DNA of 7,173 nt. Source: an uncultured Oscillospiraceae bacterium. Lineage in GTDB: Bacteria; Bacillota; Clostridia; Oscillospirales; Oscillospiraceae. Positions 1-6,235 of the stretch are shown here, one piece after another; positions within the stretch are counted from its first letter, which is position 1; each line of letters starts with the position of its first letter. Both the position numbers and the translations under genes were made by a program. The stretch covers positions 1-7,173 of the forward strand of contig CAJTVM010000116.1 of assembly GCA_910579595.1 (NCBI GenBank), written 5' to 3'. The notes below the pieces were generated by a model. It ran no database searches and was not told where the DNA came from. It was given only the letters and a program-made list of their open reading frames with translations.

Positions 1-55
1 CCTTCCTTCCTATTCTACCATAGGGGGTGTAGGTTCAGCCCTATTTGACGCTTAC
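1..55 (-). mobile_element. Terminus of a probable IS66-family insertion sequence (partial)
   Basis: Read on the minus strand, the segment begins at 55 with GTAAGCGTCAAATAGGGCTG and runs off the window. IS66-family elements typically have terminal inverted repeats starting GTAAGCG, so the match is to the terminus only; no transposase sequence is in view. The position supports the call: sequence similar to GH2 enzymes stops at this point, as expected for an insertion into the gene. If it is IS66, the 8 bases at 56-63 should recur as a target duplication on the far side of the element. A purine-rich stretch at the window edge (GGAAGGAAGG on the minus strand) could be the ribosome site of the first transposition gene. 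This is recognition of a short motif from memory, so confidence is moderate. Confidence 0.5.
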
Positions 56-1649
56 CGGTGGTCCAGCGCTTGGGAATACGGAACATATCTGAAACGCCGT
101 GATAGCACACCCGGTCGCCGGGCCCAAATTGGTAATGGGTGTTGTAGTCGAAGGCGCACCAGCCGATTGCCCCGCAGATGCGGTCGTCCAGCGCCGTCTC
201 ATCATGGGCCCACGCATGGCGCAGCGCCTGTTCCTCCCGGTGCTTGGTGTCATCCCAGCGTTTGGTGGGATGGAATGCGCCGGCAAATTCCGAAATCAGG
301 AATGGAACATCGTGATCCAGGCCTGTGGAAATGTTCTGATCCCGATGGCGGCGGTCAGATTTGCCCAGCTGGAACTCGTTCATTACATACACATCTTCCT
401 GGAAATCCGCCCGCTCGATATATTTAACCCCACCGGTGGGACGGGTTTTATCCATGGCGTGGGCTTTCGCGTTCGTCCGCTCATAAAAGTCGAAATCGTT
501 CTGGGATTCGTTGATTCGCACACCCCAGAGGACAATGGATGGGTGGTTATATCCCTCCATGATCATGTCCTCCACGTTTTTTACAGACAGCGCTTTCCAC
601 TCCTCATCCCCGATGTACTGCCAGCCGGGGATTTCCTCAAACACCAACAGCCCCAACTCGTCGCAGCGATCCAGGAAATGACGGGACTGGGGATAATGGC
701 TGGTCCGGACGATATTTACGCCGATCTCCTCCTTGAGAATCTCCGCGTCCCGGGCCTGCGCCCGTTTAGGCATGGCGTAGCCCACGTAGGGGAAAGACTG
801 GTGGCGGTTTAAGCCCCTGAGCTTTATCTTGCGGCCATTGAGCAGAAAGCCCGTGGTGGTGAACGCAATCTCCCGGAAGCCAAACCGATCCTCCAGTACG
901 GAATCACCCAAAACAGCGGCAACGGTATAAAGCTGCGGATCGCCGGTATCCCAGAGCCGGATATTCTCCAACGCTTCCAGCGACACCTCAACCGTTCCAT
1001 CCCCCTGGGGAACATCTACCGTGAACGCTTCCTTTCTGGCCTCGGTTCCGCCGTTTGACAGCGTTACGGTGAGCTCTACGCCCTGGCGCGCCGCAGGCGA
1101 ATGGGTATACAGCTTCACGTCCAGGGACTTCTTTTCCGCCAGCACATCCCGGGGCGTCAGATGAAGCGCGGACACGTACAGCGCATCGCTGACGACCAAC
1201 TCTACCTCCCGGTACATCCCGCCGTAGCACAGATAATCAATCAGGTACCCAAAGGGCGGCACATCAGAACGCTCTGTGGAGTCTGCCCGTACCGTCAGGA
1301 CGTTGTCCGCATCGAAACGCAATCCCTCGGTAAGCTCCACGGTAAACGCGGTATAGCCGCCCTTGTGCTGTGTGAGGTGCCGGCCGTTCAGATACACGTC
1401 GGCCACGCTGGACACCGCGCCAAAGCGGACGAATACCCGCCGATCCCTCCACTCCTCCCCTGCTGTAAAGACTTTCCTGTAGCAGGATACGAACATAGTA
1501 CACGTTTCATCGAAATAATTAAAGGGGATTTCTCGATTTGTGTGGGGAAGCGTCACGGGGCAAAAACCCTCCAGCCCCACCCCGGCGGCGTCACAATCCT
1601 CAAAGCTCTCCTTGTAGTACCAGTCGTTGAATGGGAATGTTTTCTGCAT
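15..1649 (-). CDS. Glycoside hydrolase family 2 enzyme (beta-galactosidase/beta-glucuronidase type), 3'-truncated
   Basis: Probable cytoplasmic retaining exo-beta-glycosidase; no signal peptide is visible. The jelly-roll sugar-binding domain covers about residues 1-155 (CYGGMYREVEL at 141-151), an Ig-like domain about 160-265, and the TIM barrel about 266-528. Family landmarks are LRGLNRHQSFP (277-287), RTSHYPQS (315-322), FEEIPGWQYIG (337-347), LWGVRINESQND with predicted acid/base E381, and FLISEFAGAF with predicted nucleophile E454. The barrel ends in the conserved WCAFDYNTHYQFGPGDRVCYHG and MFRIPK stretches. Related enzymes continue a few hundred residues further (DUF4982/C-terminal beta domains). 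Here only about 16 unrelated residues follow, and the last 12 are encoded by the putative IS end at 1-55, so the protein is probably truncated. The ATG at 1649 follows an AAGGAGAG site, 21 nt after the transporter stop. Catalytic residues are intact, but stability and activity are uncertain. The exact substrate cannot be read from sequence. Confidence 0.9.
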   Translation of the reverse strand: MQKTFPFNDWYYKESFEDCDAAGVGLEGFCPVTLPHTNREIPFNYFDETCTMFVSCYRKVFTAGEEWRDRRVFVRFGAVSSVADVYLNGRHLTQHKGGYTAFTVELTEGLRFDADNVLTVRADSTERSDVPPFGYLIDYLCYGGMYREVELVVSDALYVSALHLTPRDVLAEKKSLDVKLYTHSPAARQGVELTVTLSNGGTEARKEAFTVDVPQGDGTVEVSLEALENIRLWDTGDPQLYTVAAVLGDSVLEDRFGFREIAFTTTGFLLNGRKIKLRGLNRHQSFPYVGYAMPKRAQARDAEILKEEIGVNIVRTSHYPQSRHFLDRCDELGLLVFEEIPGWQYIGDEEWKALSVKNVEDMIMEGYNHPSIVLWGVRINESQNDFDFYERTNAKAHAMDKTRPTGGVKYIERADFQEDVYVMNEFQLGKSDRRHRDQNISTGLDHDVPFLISEFAGAFHPTKRWDDTKHREEQALRHAWAHDETALDDRICGAIGWCAFDYNTHYQFGPGDRVCYHGVSDMFRIPKRWTTGKRQIGLNLHPLW

Positions 1650-1670
1650 AGCCGCATCTCTCCTTTTCCT

Positions 1671-2573
1671 TTATTGTGCTATTTGTTTGCTTTTTATCAG
1701 ATAAAGAGCCAGCGTCATTAAAATAATGGCCGATCCCAAGACCATGTTGGACGTAATCTCTTCTACCCTTCCGAATTCATCCGGCAGCACTGCTCCGCCA
1801 AGCATGGCAAAAATCGGCTGAAGCAGGCCCAGGAAAGAAACCTTGACCGGCACCGTTCGCGCCTGGCCAGATACGCTGGCTACAAAAGCCACCGCGCTGC
1901 CCAGCACGCTCGTAAAAAACAGAATGCTCACAGAATCCGCGCACCACTGGACATTTCCCGGATTCACCAGCCAAACGGGGATGCTGAACAGCGCGCAGAA
2001 GGCGATTTGCAGCACGCCCAGACACACGGCGTCGTCCGTGGCGGAAAAGCGCTTGACACATAGGACATTGATCGCGTTGAACAAGGCCGTAGACACACAG
2101 ATGAGGCTTCCGGCGCTCAGGCCATTCCGTCCCACATCCGAAAAAACCGCCAGCCCCGCCAACAGGAAAAAGATTGCCGACACCAGCATACGGTCCGGCA
2201 GCCGCCTGATCAGGAGGCACTGGATCAGCGGCACAAAGACAAAGGAGAGCTGGCTGATAAATACCGAGTTGGCAGCTGTCGTATACTGCAGGGCAATGGC
2301 CGTCCCCTCCATCGGAATTAGCTGCAGCAGGCCCAGCACGCAGCCGTGCAGCAGCAGGGAGCGGCCCATATTCCGCCGGATCCGATCGGCGTAGACAGGC
2401 AGCACCAGCGCCGCCGCAATGACAAACCGCAGCACGATATAGGTTGTGGACGACATATACAGCAGGGCGTGCTTCATCAGAACCGTAGTAAACCCCCAGT
2501 ATACCGATACAAGGCCCACAAGGATCAGTCCCACCGACTCGCTTTTCGTATTCTTCATAATTGCGCCCGTCAT
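1671..2573 (-). CDS. EamA/DMT-superfamily membrane transporter
   Basis: A 300-residue integral membrane protein of the drug/metabolite transporter superfamily, normally ten helices made of two EamA repeats. The first repeat has the WGFTTVLMKHALLYM helix-1 motif, the RF..A helix-2 start and the signature ALQYTTAANSVFISQLSFVF around residues 90-110. The second repeat has the counterpart ARTVPVKVSFLGLLQPIFAMLGGAVLPDE around 239-267. The length is normal and the gene looks intact. The ATG at 2573 is 3 nt after the upstream permease stop and uses AAAGGG overlapping that stop, suggesting translational coupling. A second ATG at 2558 (MKNTKSES) is the main alternative start. The substrate is unknown; family members move amino acids, nucleotide sugars or other small metabolites, often outward. 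Its place between the sugar permeases and the hydrolase suggests a role linked to the same substrate, perhaps export of a breakdown product, but this is inference. Confidence 0.9.
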   Translation of the reverse strand: MTGAIMKNTKSESVGLILVGLVSVYWGFTTVLMKHALLYMSSTTYIVLRFVIAAALVLPVYADRIRRNMGRSLLLHGCVLGLLQLIPMEGTAIALQYTTAANSVFISQLSFVFVPLIQCLLIRRLPDRMLVSAIFFLLAGLAVFSDVGRNGLSAGSLICVSTALFNAINVLCVKRFSATDDAVCLGVLQIAFCALFSIPVWLVNPGNVQWCADSVSILFFTSVLGSAVAFVASVSGQARTVPVKVSFLGLLQPIFAMLGGAVLPDEFGRVEEITSNMVLGSAIILMTLALYLIKSKQIAQ

Positions 2574-2576
2574 GCG

Positions 2577-3401
2577 TTACCCTTTGACAGACCCTGTCAT
2601 GCCTTCCACAAAGCTGCGCTGAAGCACCAGAAAAACCACCAGCATGGGCAGTGTGGCCACCGCCAGTCCCGCCATTTGAATGCCATAGTCCGCTACATAG
2701 GACGAGGAGGCAATTTTGGATACCACCAGCGTAATGGTCTTTTGGCTGTCGGTCTGCAGCACGATCATGGGCCACATATAGCTGTTCCAGGATGTCATAA
2801 AGGCATAAATGCCTGCGGCGGCGTAAGTGGCGCGCATACTGGGAAAGACGATATACAGGAAGGTGTGCAGTTCACTGGAGCCGTCAATGCGCGCCGACTC
2901 CAGAATTGCGTTGGGCAGTGTTTTGAAGCTCTGACGAAAGAAAAAAATCAAAAAGATCGATGAGATCGCCGGGAAAATAACCGACAGCCGGTTATTGACA
3001 AGGCCAAAAGTACCCATCATCCGGTACAGTGGGATCATCATGGCGGCAGTCGGGATCATCATTCCCACGAGATAAATGGTATAAACTTTCTCCGAAATCT
3101 TTGTACGGAATTTCTCAAATCCGTAAGCCGCCAGGGAGGTTACCAGCAGGCTCAGAACCACGATTGCCCCGGCGATGATGATGGAATTGATCAGCGCCGT
3201 ACCAATGGGGTAGGTGTCAAACAGGTTCCGTAAATTCTCAGCCAGCGCAGTTCCAGGCAGCACCCGCCCGCTTGTCACATCCCGTGAAGTATTCGTCGCG
3301 CCGATAAACATCCAATAGCAGGGGAAAATGGACAAAAAAGCCGCAATAATCAACACCAGATAGGTCAGGCCTCGGCAGCCATATTTTTTCAATTTCTCCA
3401 T
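2577..3401 (-). CDS. Carbohydrate ABC transporter permease, MalG/UgpE type (CUT1)
   Basis: Second membrane subunit of the sugar importer, 274 residues with about six transmembrane segments. A short basic cytoplasmic N-terminus (MEKLKKYGCR) leads into helix 1 at about 12-34. The EAA loop that contacts the ATPase is ESARIDGSSELHTFLYIVFP at 168-187, carrying the invariant glycine at 174. The C-terminus EGMTGSVKG is the usual MalG-type ending (GxxxGAVKG). The ATG at 3401 has a strong AAGGAGG site inside the last codons of the upstream permease, whose stop is 2 nt away, so the two subunits are tightly co-translated. Length and motifs are complete. It would pair with the permease at 3404-4288 and receive substrate from the binding protein at 4378-5724. 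No ATPase gene is present in the operon. Confidence 0.95.
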   Translation of the reverse strand: MEKLKKYGCRGLTYLVLIIAAFLSIFPCYWMFIGATNTSRDVTSGRVLPGTALAENLRNLFDTYPIGTALINSIIIAGAIVVLSLLVTSLAAYGFEKFRTKISEKVYTIYLVGMMIPTAAMMIPLYRMMGTFGLVNNRLSVIFPAISSIFLIFFFRQSFKTLPNAILESARIDGSSELHTFLYIVFPSMRATYAAAGIYAFMTSWNSYMWPMIVLQTDSQKTITLVVSKIASSSYVADYGIQMAGLAVATLPMLVVFLVLQRSFVEGMTGSVKG

Positions 3402-3403
3402 CC

Positions 3404-4288
3404 TTACCCCTCCTTATCCCTTGTGACACGCAGCTGGATAAGAGATAACACCGCGATAATCAACACAACTACCCATGACATGGCCGCCGAATACCCAAAG
3501 TTGGAGCTGTATTTAAAAGAGTGATTATAAATATACATGGATACAGTCATCGTTCCATTGGATGGGCCGCCCTGCGTCAGGTTCATCACCTCATCAAAAA
3601 GCTGGATGGTCCCGATGGTGGAGGTGATGCTTGTGAACACAATCATAGACTTGAGCTGCGGCACCACGACACGGAAAAATTCCTGGAAACGGTTAGCTCC
3701 GTCGATGCGCGCGGCCTCCAACGTGTCCCGGGGGATGTTCTGCATCCCCGCAATATAGAACATCGTGTTGTAACCCGTCCAGCGCCAGCACAGCGCGATG
3801 ATGATGGCGGCCTTTGCCCAGAAGGCGTCTGTCAGCCAGTGAATTGGTGCTTGAATGATGTGCAGGGCCAAAAGGCAGTTGTTGATCAGCCCGTCTACCT
3901 GGAACAACGCCTTGAATACAATGGAGTACGCCACCAGCGACGTTACACAGGGCAGAAACAGCGCCATACGGAAAAAGCCCTTGCCCTTGATGTAATCGCT
4001 CTGGAGGAGATAGGCCAGCAAAAGCCCCAGCACCAGCATAATAGGCACTTGAATGATAAGGAAAATAAAACTGTTGCCCAGTGACTGCCAGAAGATCGTA
4101 TCCTTGACCAGCCGGACGAAGTTGTTCGGCCCCACAAATGTGGAAGTCAGTCCCTTATGACTGTGAAGAGAAAGAAATATGGAGTACACAATTGGGTAAA
4201 GCATGAAAACGCAGGTCAGGATGATCGCAATACTGCTAAAATTTATCCATCGCTCCCGACGCAGTTTTTTTCTCAAGTCCGTGCGCAT
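3404..4288 (-). CDS. Carbohydrate ABC transporter permease, MalF/UgpA type (CUT1)
   Basis: First membrane subunit of the sugar importer, 294 residues with about six helices. A charged cytoplasmic N-terminus (MRTDLRKKLRRERW) leads into helix 1 at about 17-40. The short extracellular part with FVGPNNFVRLVKD (51-63) is typical of UgpA/MsmF proteins. The EAA loop is LEAARIDGANRFQEFFRVVVP at 190-210, and FDEVMNLTQGGPSNGT (231-246) is the family's conserved periplasm-side stretch. The start at 4288 is preceded by GGGAGG at 4300-4305, 11 nt away, which is slightly long. An ATG directly after that site is out of frame (14 nt upstream). A stem-loop with a T5 run lies just upstream, so only part of the transcripts starting at the binding-protein promoter may reach this gene. 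Confidence 0.95.
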   Translation of the reverse strand: MRTDLRKKLRRERWINFSSIAIILTCVFMLYPIVYSIFLSLHSHKGLTSTFVGPNNFVRLVKDTIFWQSLGNSFIFLIIQVPIMLVLGLLLAYLLQSDYIKGKGFFRMALFLPCVTSLVAYSIVFKALFQVDGLINNCLLALHIIQAPIHWLTDAFWAKAAIIIALCWRWTGYNTMFYIAGMQNIPRDTLEAARIDGANRFQEFFRVVVPQLKSMIVFTSITSTIGTIQLFDEVMNLTQGGPSNGTMTVSMYIYNHSFKYSSNFGYSAAMSWVVVLIIAVLSLIQLRVTRDKEG

Positions 4289-4307
4289 ACGTGAATCATC
4301 CTCCCTT

Positions 4308-4345
4308 AAAAATCCACGCGGCAGGGGCGTACACCCCTGCCGCGT
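4308..4345 (-). terminator. Intra-operon stem-loop, probable partial terminator between binding protein and permeases
   Basis: CGCGGCAGGGG (4317-4327) and CCCCTGCCGCG (4334-4344) pair perfectly, extended by A4316-T4345 to a 12-bp GC-rich stem with a 6-nt loop. In the minus-strand transcript the stem is followed by GGA and then five T (4312-4308), which lead directly into the ribosome site of the downstream permease. The arrangement fits a leaky intrinsic terminator, or a 3' end protecting the binding-protein mRNA. Both are common between binding-protein and permease genes of sugar importers, where the binding protein is needed in excess. The stem is certain from sequence; its strength as a terminator is inferred. 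Confidence 0.75.
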
Positions 4346-4377
4346 ATCCTAATGGGTGGTAACCGCTTGGTTATGGG

Positions 4378-5724
4378 TCAGCCCGCCTGCATGGCATAGA
4401 TAGACTCGGCCTGGCTGAGCATATCATCCAGCTCAATTTTGCCATCCAGATAATCCTGAAGTACTGCCCGCAGGGCGTCCTCCGCAATGCTGGTATTGGC
4501 GCCGTAATCCACCTCGGGGATGTGGGAACCCCATTCGGCGAAATCCGCATAGATTTTGTTGTTGTTAAAGAAGGGGACCTCCTGCTGATAGGCTTCACTG
4601 TCCGCTGCGGGCAGATAGGTAGCCACAGCCGCCTGTTCCGTCAGAATCTGCTCATAGAACTCCAGATTACCCGCAAACACAGTGGCCAGGAAATCGATGG
4701 CCAGCTCTTTGTTGGCGCTGTTTTCCATCACAACCCAACTGGAGCCGCCGATGTTGGAATACTGGGTCGCACCCTCAATGCCCTCCAGCTTGGGAACCCT
4801 CACATAGCCCCACTTGCCGGACATCTCATCCACTGCGGTCAGCGTGGGCGCGTACCATACGGCGGAGATGTGGGCGGCAACGTCGCCGTTCTGGATACCG
4901 GCCACACCCTCCGAGGACCAGTAGTCCACCGGATAGATGACGTCCGCATCATACATGGCCTTCAAAACCTCGCAAATCTGCCGGATGACCTCATTGTTGA
5001 CGAAGTTGGCGCTCTCACCGTCCTCACCGTAGAACCACTGTCCGGCGGACTGAAGGGCGATCTGCATATAGTGCGTCCCTTTGCAGGGGGTGAACACGAA
5101 AACGTATTTCCCAGTCACTTCCTTTACCTTTTTCGCGATCTCCACCAGCTCAAACCAAGTGATGTCCTCCAGATCCTCTGCGGTGTACCCCGCCTGCTCA
5201 AACAGATCGACACGATAATACATACCCGCGCTGCCGCTGTCCAACGGCACGCCGTACAGCCGCCCGTCCAGCGTGTAGCAGGCAGTCTTATTCGGCGCAA
5301 ACTTGGAAGCGTCAATTGCGTCAGTCAGATCGGCATACATCCCAGGATAGCTGATCAGGAAATTCTTCGCGGAGTAGTCGCCCATGAGATAGATATCGGG
5401 CAGACCATCGGAAACGCCGGAGGTGAACGCAGTAATGGCCCTGCTTTCCAGATCCACCTCAGGGACATTGACAATGTTCAGCTTGAAGTTCGGGTGGCCG
5501 GCCTCACGGTAGTAGTTCGCAGCCGTCTCCATAATGGGGATGTTGAAGTTTTCGTCCCAGCACCATACGGTCAGCTCCTCTGCCGCCCCATCATCCGGAA
5601 CATTGGCGCTGGGCTTGTCTCCGCTTTCGGACGGGGGAGTGCTGTTGCCGGCACCACCGTTTCCACACGCGGCCAATGGGAGCGCCATCATTACCGCGAG
5701 CAACAGAGCAATCCATTTCTTCAT
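4378..5724 (-). CDS. ABC transporter sugar-binding lipoprotein (SBP family 1)
   Basis: Extracellular solute-binding protein of 448 residues that would capture an oligosaccharide or glycoside and deliver it to the two permeases. The N-terminus MKKWIALLLAVMMALPLAAC is a lipoprotein signal peptide with lipobox LAAC, so cleavage and lipid attachment are expected at C20. A Gly/Ser/Pro-rich linker follows (about 21-48). The mature fold starts with ELTVWCWDENFNIPIMETAANYY. The hinge-region stretch LYGVPLDSGSAGMYYRVDLFEQAGY, followed by the DITWFELVEIAKKV helix, is typical of this family. Length is normal. The ATG at 5724 has AAGAGG at 5733-5738, 8 nt upstream. It is the first gene of the operon, expressed from the promoter at 5885-5913, and is followed by a stem-loop that probably sets its expression above the permeases. 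Sugar specificity is not readable. Confidence 0.95.
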   Translation of the reverse strand: MKKWIALLLAVMMALPLAACGNGGAGNSTPPSESGDKPSANVPDDGAAEELTVWCWDENFNIPIMETAANYYREAGHPNFKLNIVNVPEVDLESRAITAFTSGVSDGLPDIYLMGDYSAKNFLISYPGMYADLTDAIDASKFAPNKTACYTLDGRLYGVPLDSGSAGMYYRVDLFEQAGYTAEDLEDITWFELVEIAKKVKEVTGKYVFVFTPCKGTHYMQIALQSAGQWFYGEDGESANFVNNEVIRQICEVLKAMYDADVIYPVDYWSSEGVAGIQNGDVAAHISAVWYAPTLTAVDEMSGKWGYVRVPKLEGIEGATQYSNIGGSSWVVMENSANKELAIDFLATVFAGNLEFYEQILTEQAAVATYLPAADSEAYQQEVPFFNNNKIYADFAEWGSHIPEVDYGANTSIAEDALRAVLQDYLDGKIELDDMLSQAESIYAMQAG

Positions 5725-5779
5725 TGTGTTTTCCTCTTTTTAAAATGGTATTCTTTATTTTGTACGACAGCTTTTGTAT

Positions 5780-5811
5780 TATCGCTGCCAGGTACAACAA
5801 ATAAGCTCGAA
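5780..5811 (+). repeat. Left arm of inverted repeat flanking the operon promoter
   Basis: Contains three blocks in order: TATCGC (5780-5785), GTACAACAAA (5792-5801) and GCTCGAA (5805-5811), with gaps of 6 and 3 nt. All three recur as exact reverse complements in mirror order at 5917-5946, with gaps of 0 and 7 nt. The shared order makes chance an unlikely explanation. This arm lies inside the transcribed leader of the operon. Confidence 0.7.
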
Positions 5812-5820
5812 CACTCTCCG

Positions 5821-5877
5821 TCACTCAGCCGATGGGGAAATGCTGAACAAGTCTGAATCAAAAAAACCTGTTTTCAT
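5821..5877 (-). CDS. Possible 18-codon leader ORF in the operon 5' untranslated region
   Basis: An ATG at 5877 opens an 18-residue frame (MKTGFFDSDLFSISPSAE) ending in TGA at 5821. The predicted transcription start of the operon promoter lies about 1-2 nt upstream, so the peptide would be translated from an almost leaderless mRNA. No Shine-Dalgarno site is possible. It resembles nothing known to me and may simply be a chance frame in a roughly 155-nt leader. It is listed because its position at the 5' end of the transcript is unusual. Confidence 0.15.
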   Translation of the reverse strand: MKTGFFDSDLFSISPSAE

Positions 5878-5884
5878 TGTGTAA

Positions 5885-5913
5885 ATTATATACTTTGTCC
5901 CCAAATGAATCAA
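5885..5913 (-). promoter_or_regulatory. Sigma-A-type promoter of the sugar-utilisation operon
   Basis: On the minus strand TTGATT (5913-5908) is followed by a 17-bp spacer and a perfect TATAAT (5890-5885). The predicted start is near 5878, giving an mRNA leader of about 155 nt before the binding-protein ATG at 5724. This is the only well-spaced consensus promoter I see upstream of the operon. It lies between the two arms of an inverted repeat, and a 13-bp palindrome covers its -35 box. Confidence 0.75.
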
Positions 5914-5919
5914 TGATTC
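5907..5919. promoter_or_regulatory. Palindrome over the -35 box, candidate operator
   Basis: GAATCA and TGATTC form perfect 6-bp arms around a central A, overlapping the TTGATT -35 element completely. A repressor bound here would block RNA polymerase. No regulator gene is adjacent, so the factor is unknown. A further GAATCA half-site lies at 5854-5859, downstream of the predicted start. The palindrome is certain; its regulatory role is inferred from position. Confidence 0.4.
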
Positions 5920-5946
5920 GAGCATGCCTCTTTGTTGTACGCGATA
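5917..5946 (-). repeat. Right arm of inverted repeat flanking the operon promoter
   Basis: On the plus strand the blocks are TTCGAGC (5917-5923), TTTGTTGTAC (5931-5940) and GCGATA (5941-5946), the reverse complements of the blocks at 5805-5811, 5792-5801 and 5780-5785. This arm lies upstream of the -35 box and is not transcribed from the mapped promoter, so an RNA hairpin between the two arms is not expected. It is DNA-level symmetry around a 105-bp segment (5812-5916) that holds the promoter. Confidence 0.7.
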
Positions 5947-6235
5947 TTCAAATCGAGCAGACCGTTCTCATTTGCGGCTGAAATCGAATGCTTGGGCCTT
6001 TCACTTTTTGACGGGGTTCTGTTTTTTCTTAAATTCAGTAAAAATCCTGTTTTATTCCCTTTAAAATATTGATTTCCAAATTTTGTCGTCAAAAATTCTT
6101 TGCCAATTGTATGAAGCCCGCAATTAGCGGAGAAGCGGTCTTTTAAAAAGATTGAAAATTATATACAATTATTTTGTTCGATAATATCCATTCCGCAAAT
6201 CAACCCTCTTCAAGGAGTAAGTTTTTTTCGCTTTT
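5947..6235. other. AT-rich intergenic stretch without a convincing gene
   Basis: About 290 bp of AT-rich DNA separate the operon control region from the ORF at 6236-6832. A second TATAAT occurs on the minus strand at 6163-6158 within an 11-bp repeat (AAATTATATAC at 6157-6167, also at 5883-5893) but lacks a good -35 box. Next to it, TTATTTTGTT and CGATAATA (6169-6186) resemble parts of the inverted-repeat arms, so this may be a decayed third copy. A 60-codon TTG-start frame on the minus strand (6092-5910) has no ribosome site and is not credible as a gene. Confidence 0.5.

Noticed and set aside
99..812. 237-codon open frame on the plus strand
   Set aside because: It is antisense to the GH2 catalytic domain and has no recognisable domain; it is a shadow of a GC-rich gene.
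1777..2775. 332-codon frame on the minus strand overlapping the DMT transporter and permease
   Set aside because: It is out of frame with two genes carrying clear membrane-protein motifs, and its Gly/Ala/Arg-rich translation is typical of a shifted frame.
4360..4373. Small hairpin TAACC/GGTTA after the binding-protein stop
   Set aside because: It has a stem of only 5 bp and no T-run; the stem-loop at 4316-4345 is the meaningful structure here.
5777..5790. Possible catabolite-responsive element in the mRNA leader (minus strand TGGCAGCGATAATA)
   Set aside because: It has the central CG but several mismatches to the cre consensus and poor symmetry, and it overlaps the inverted-repeat arm.
4522..5856. 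444-codon open frame on the plus strand
   Set aside because: It lies antisense to the binding-protein gene, which has a signal peptide, family motifs and a ribosome site. The plus-strand translation shows no family features.
5910..6092. 60-codon minus-strand frame in the AT-rich intergenic region
   Set aside because: It starts with TTG, lacks a ribosome site and ends inside the operon -35 box; no family resemblance.
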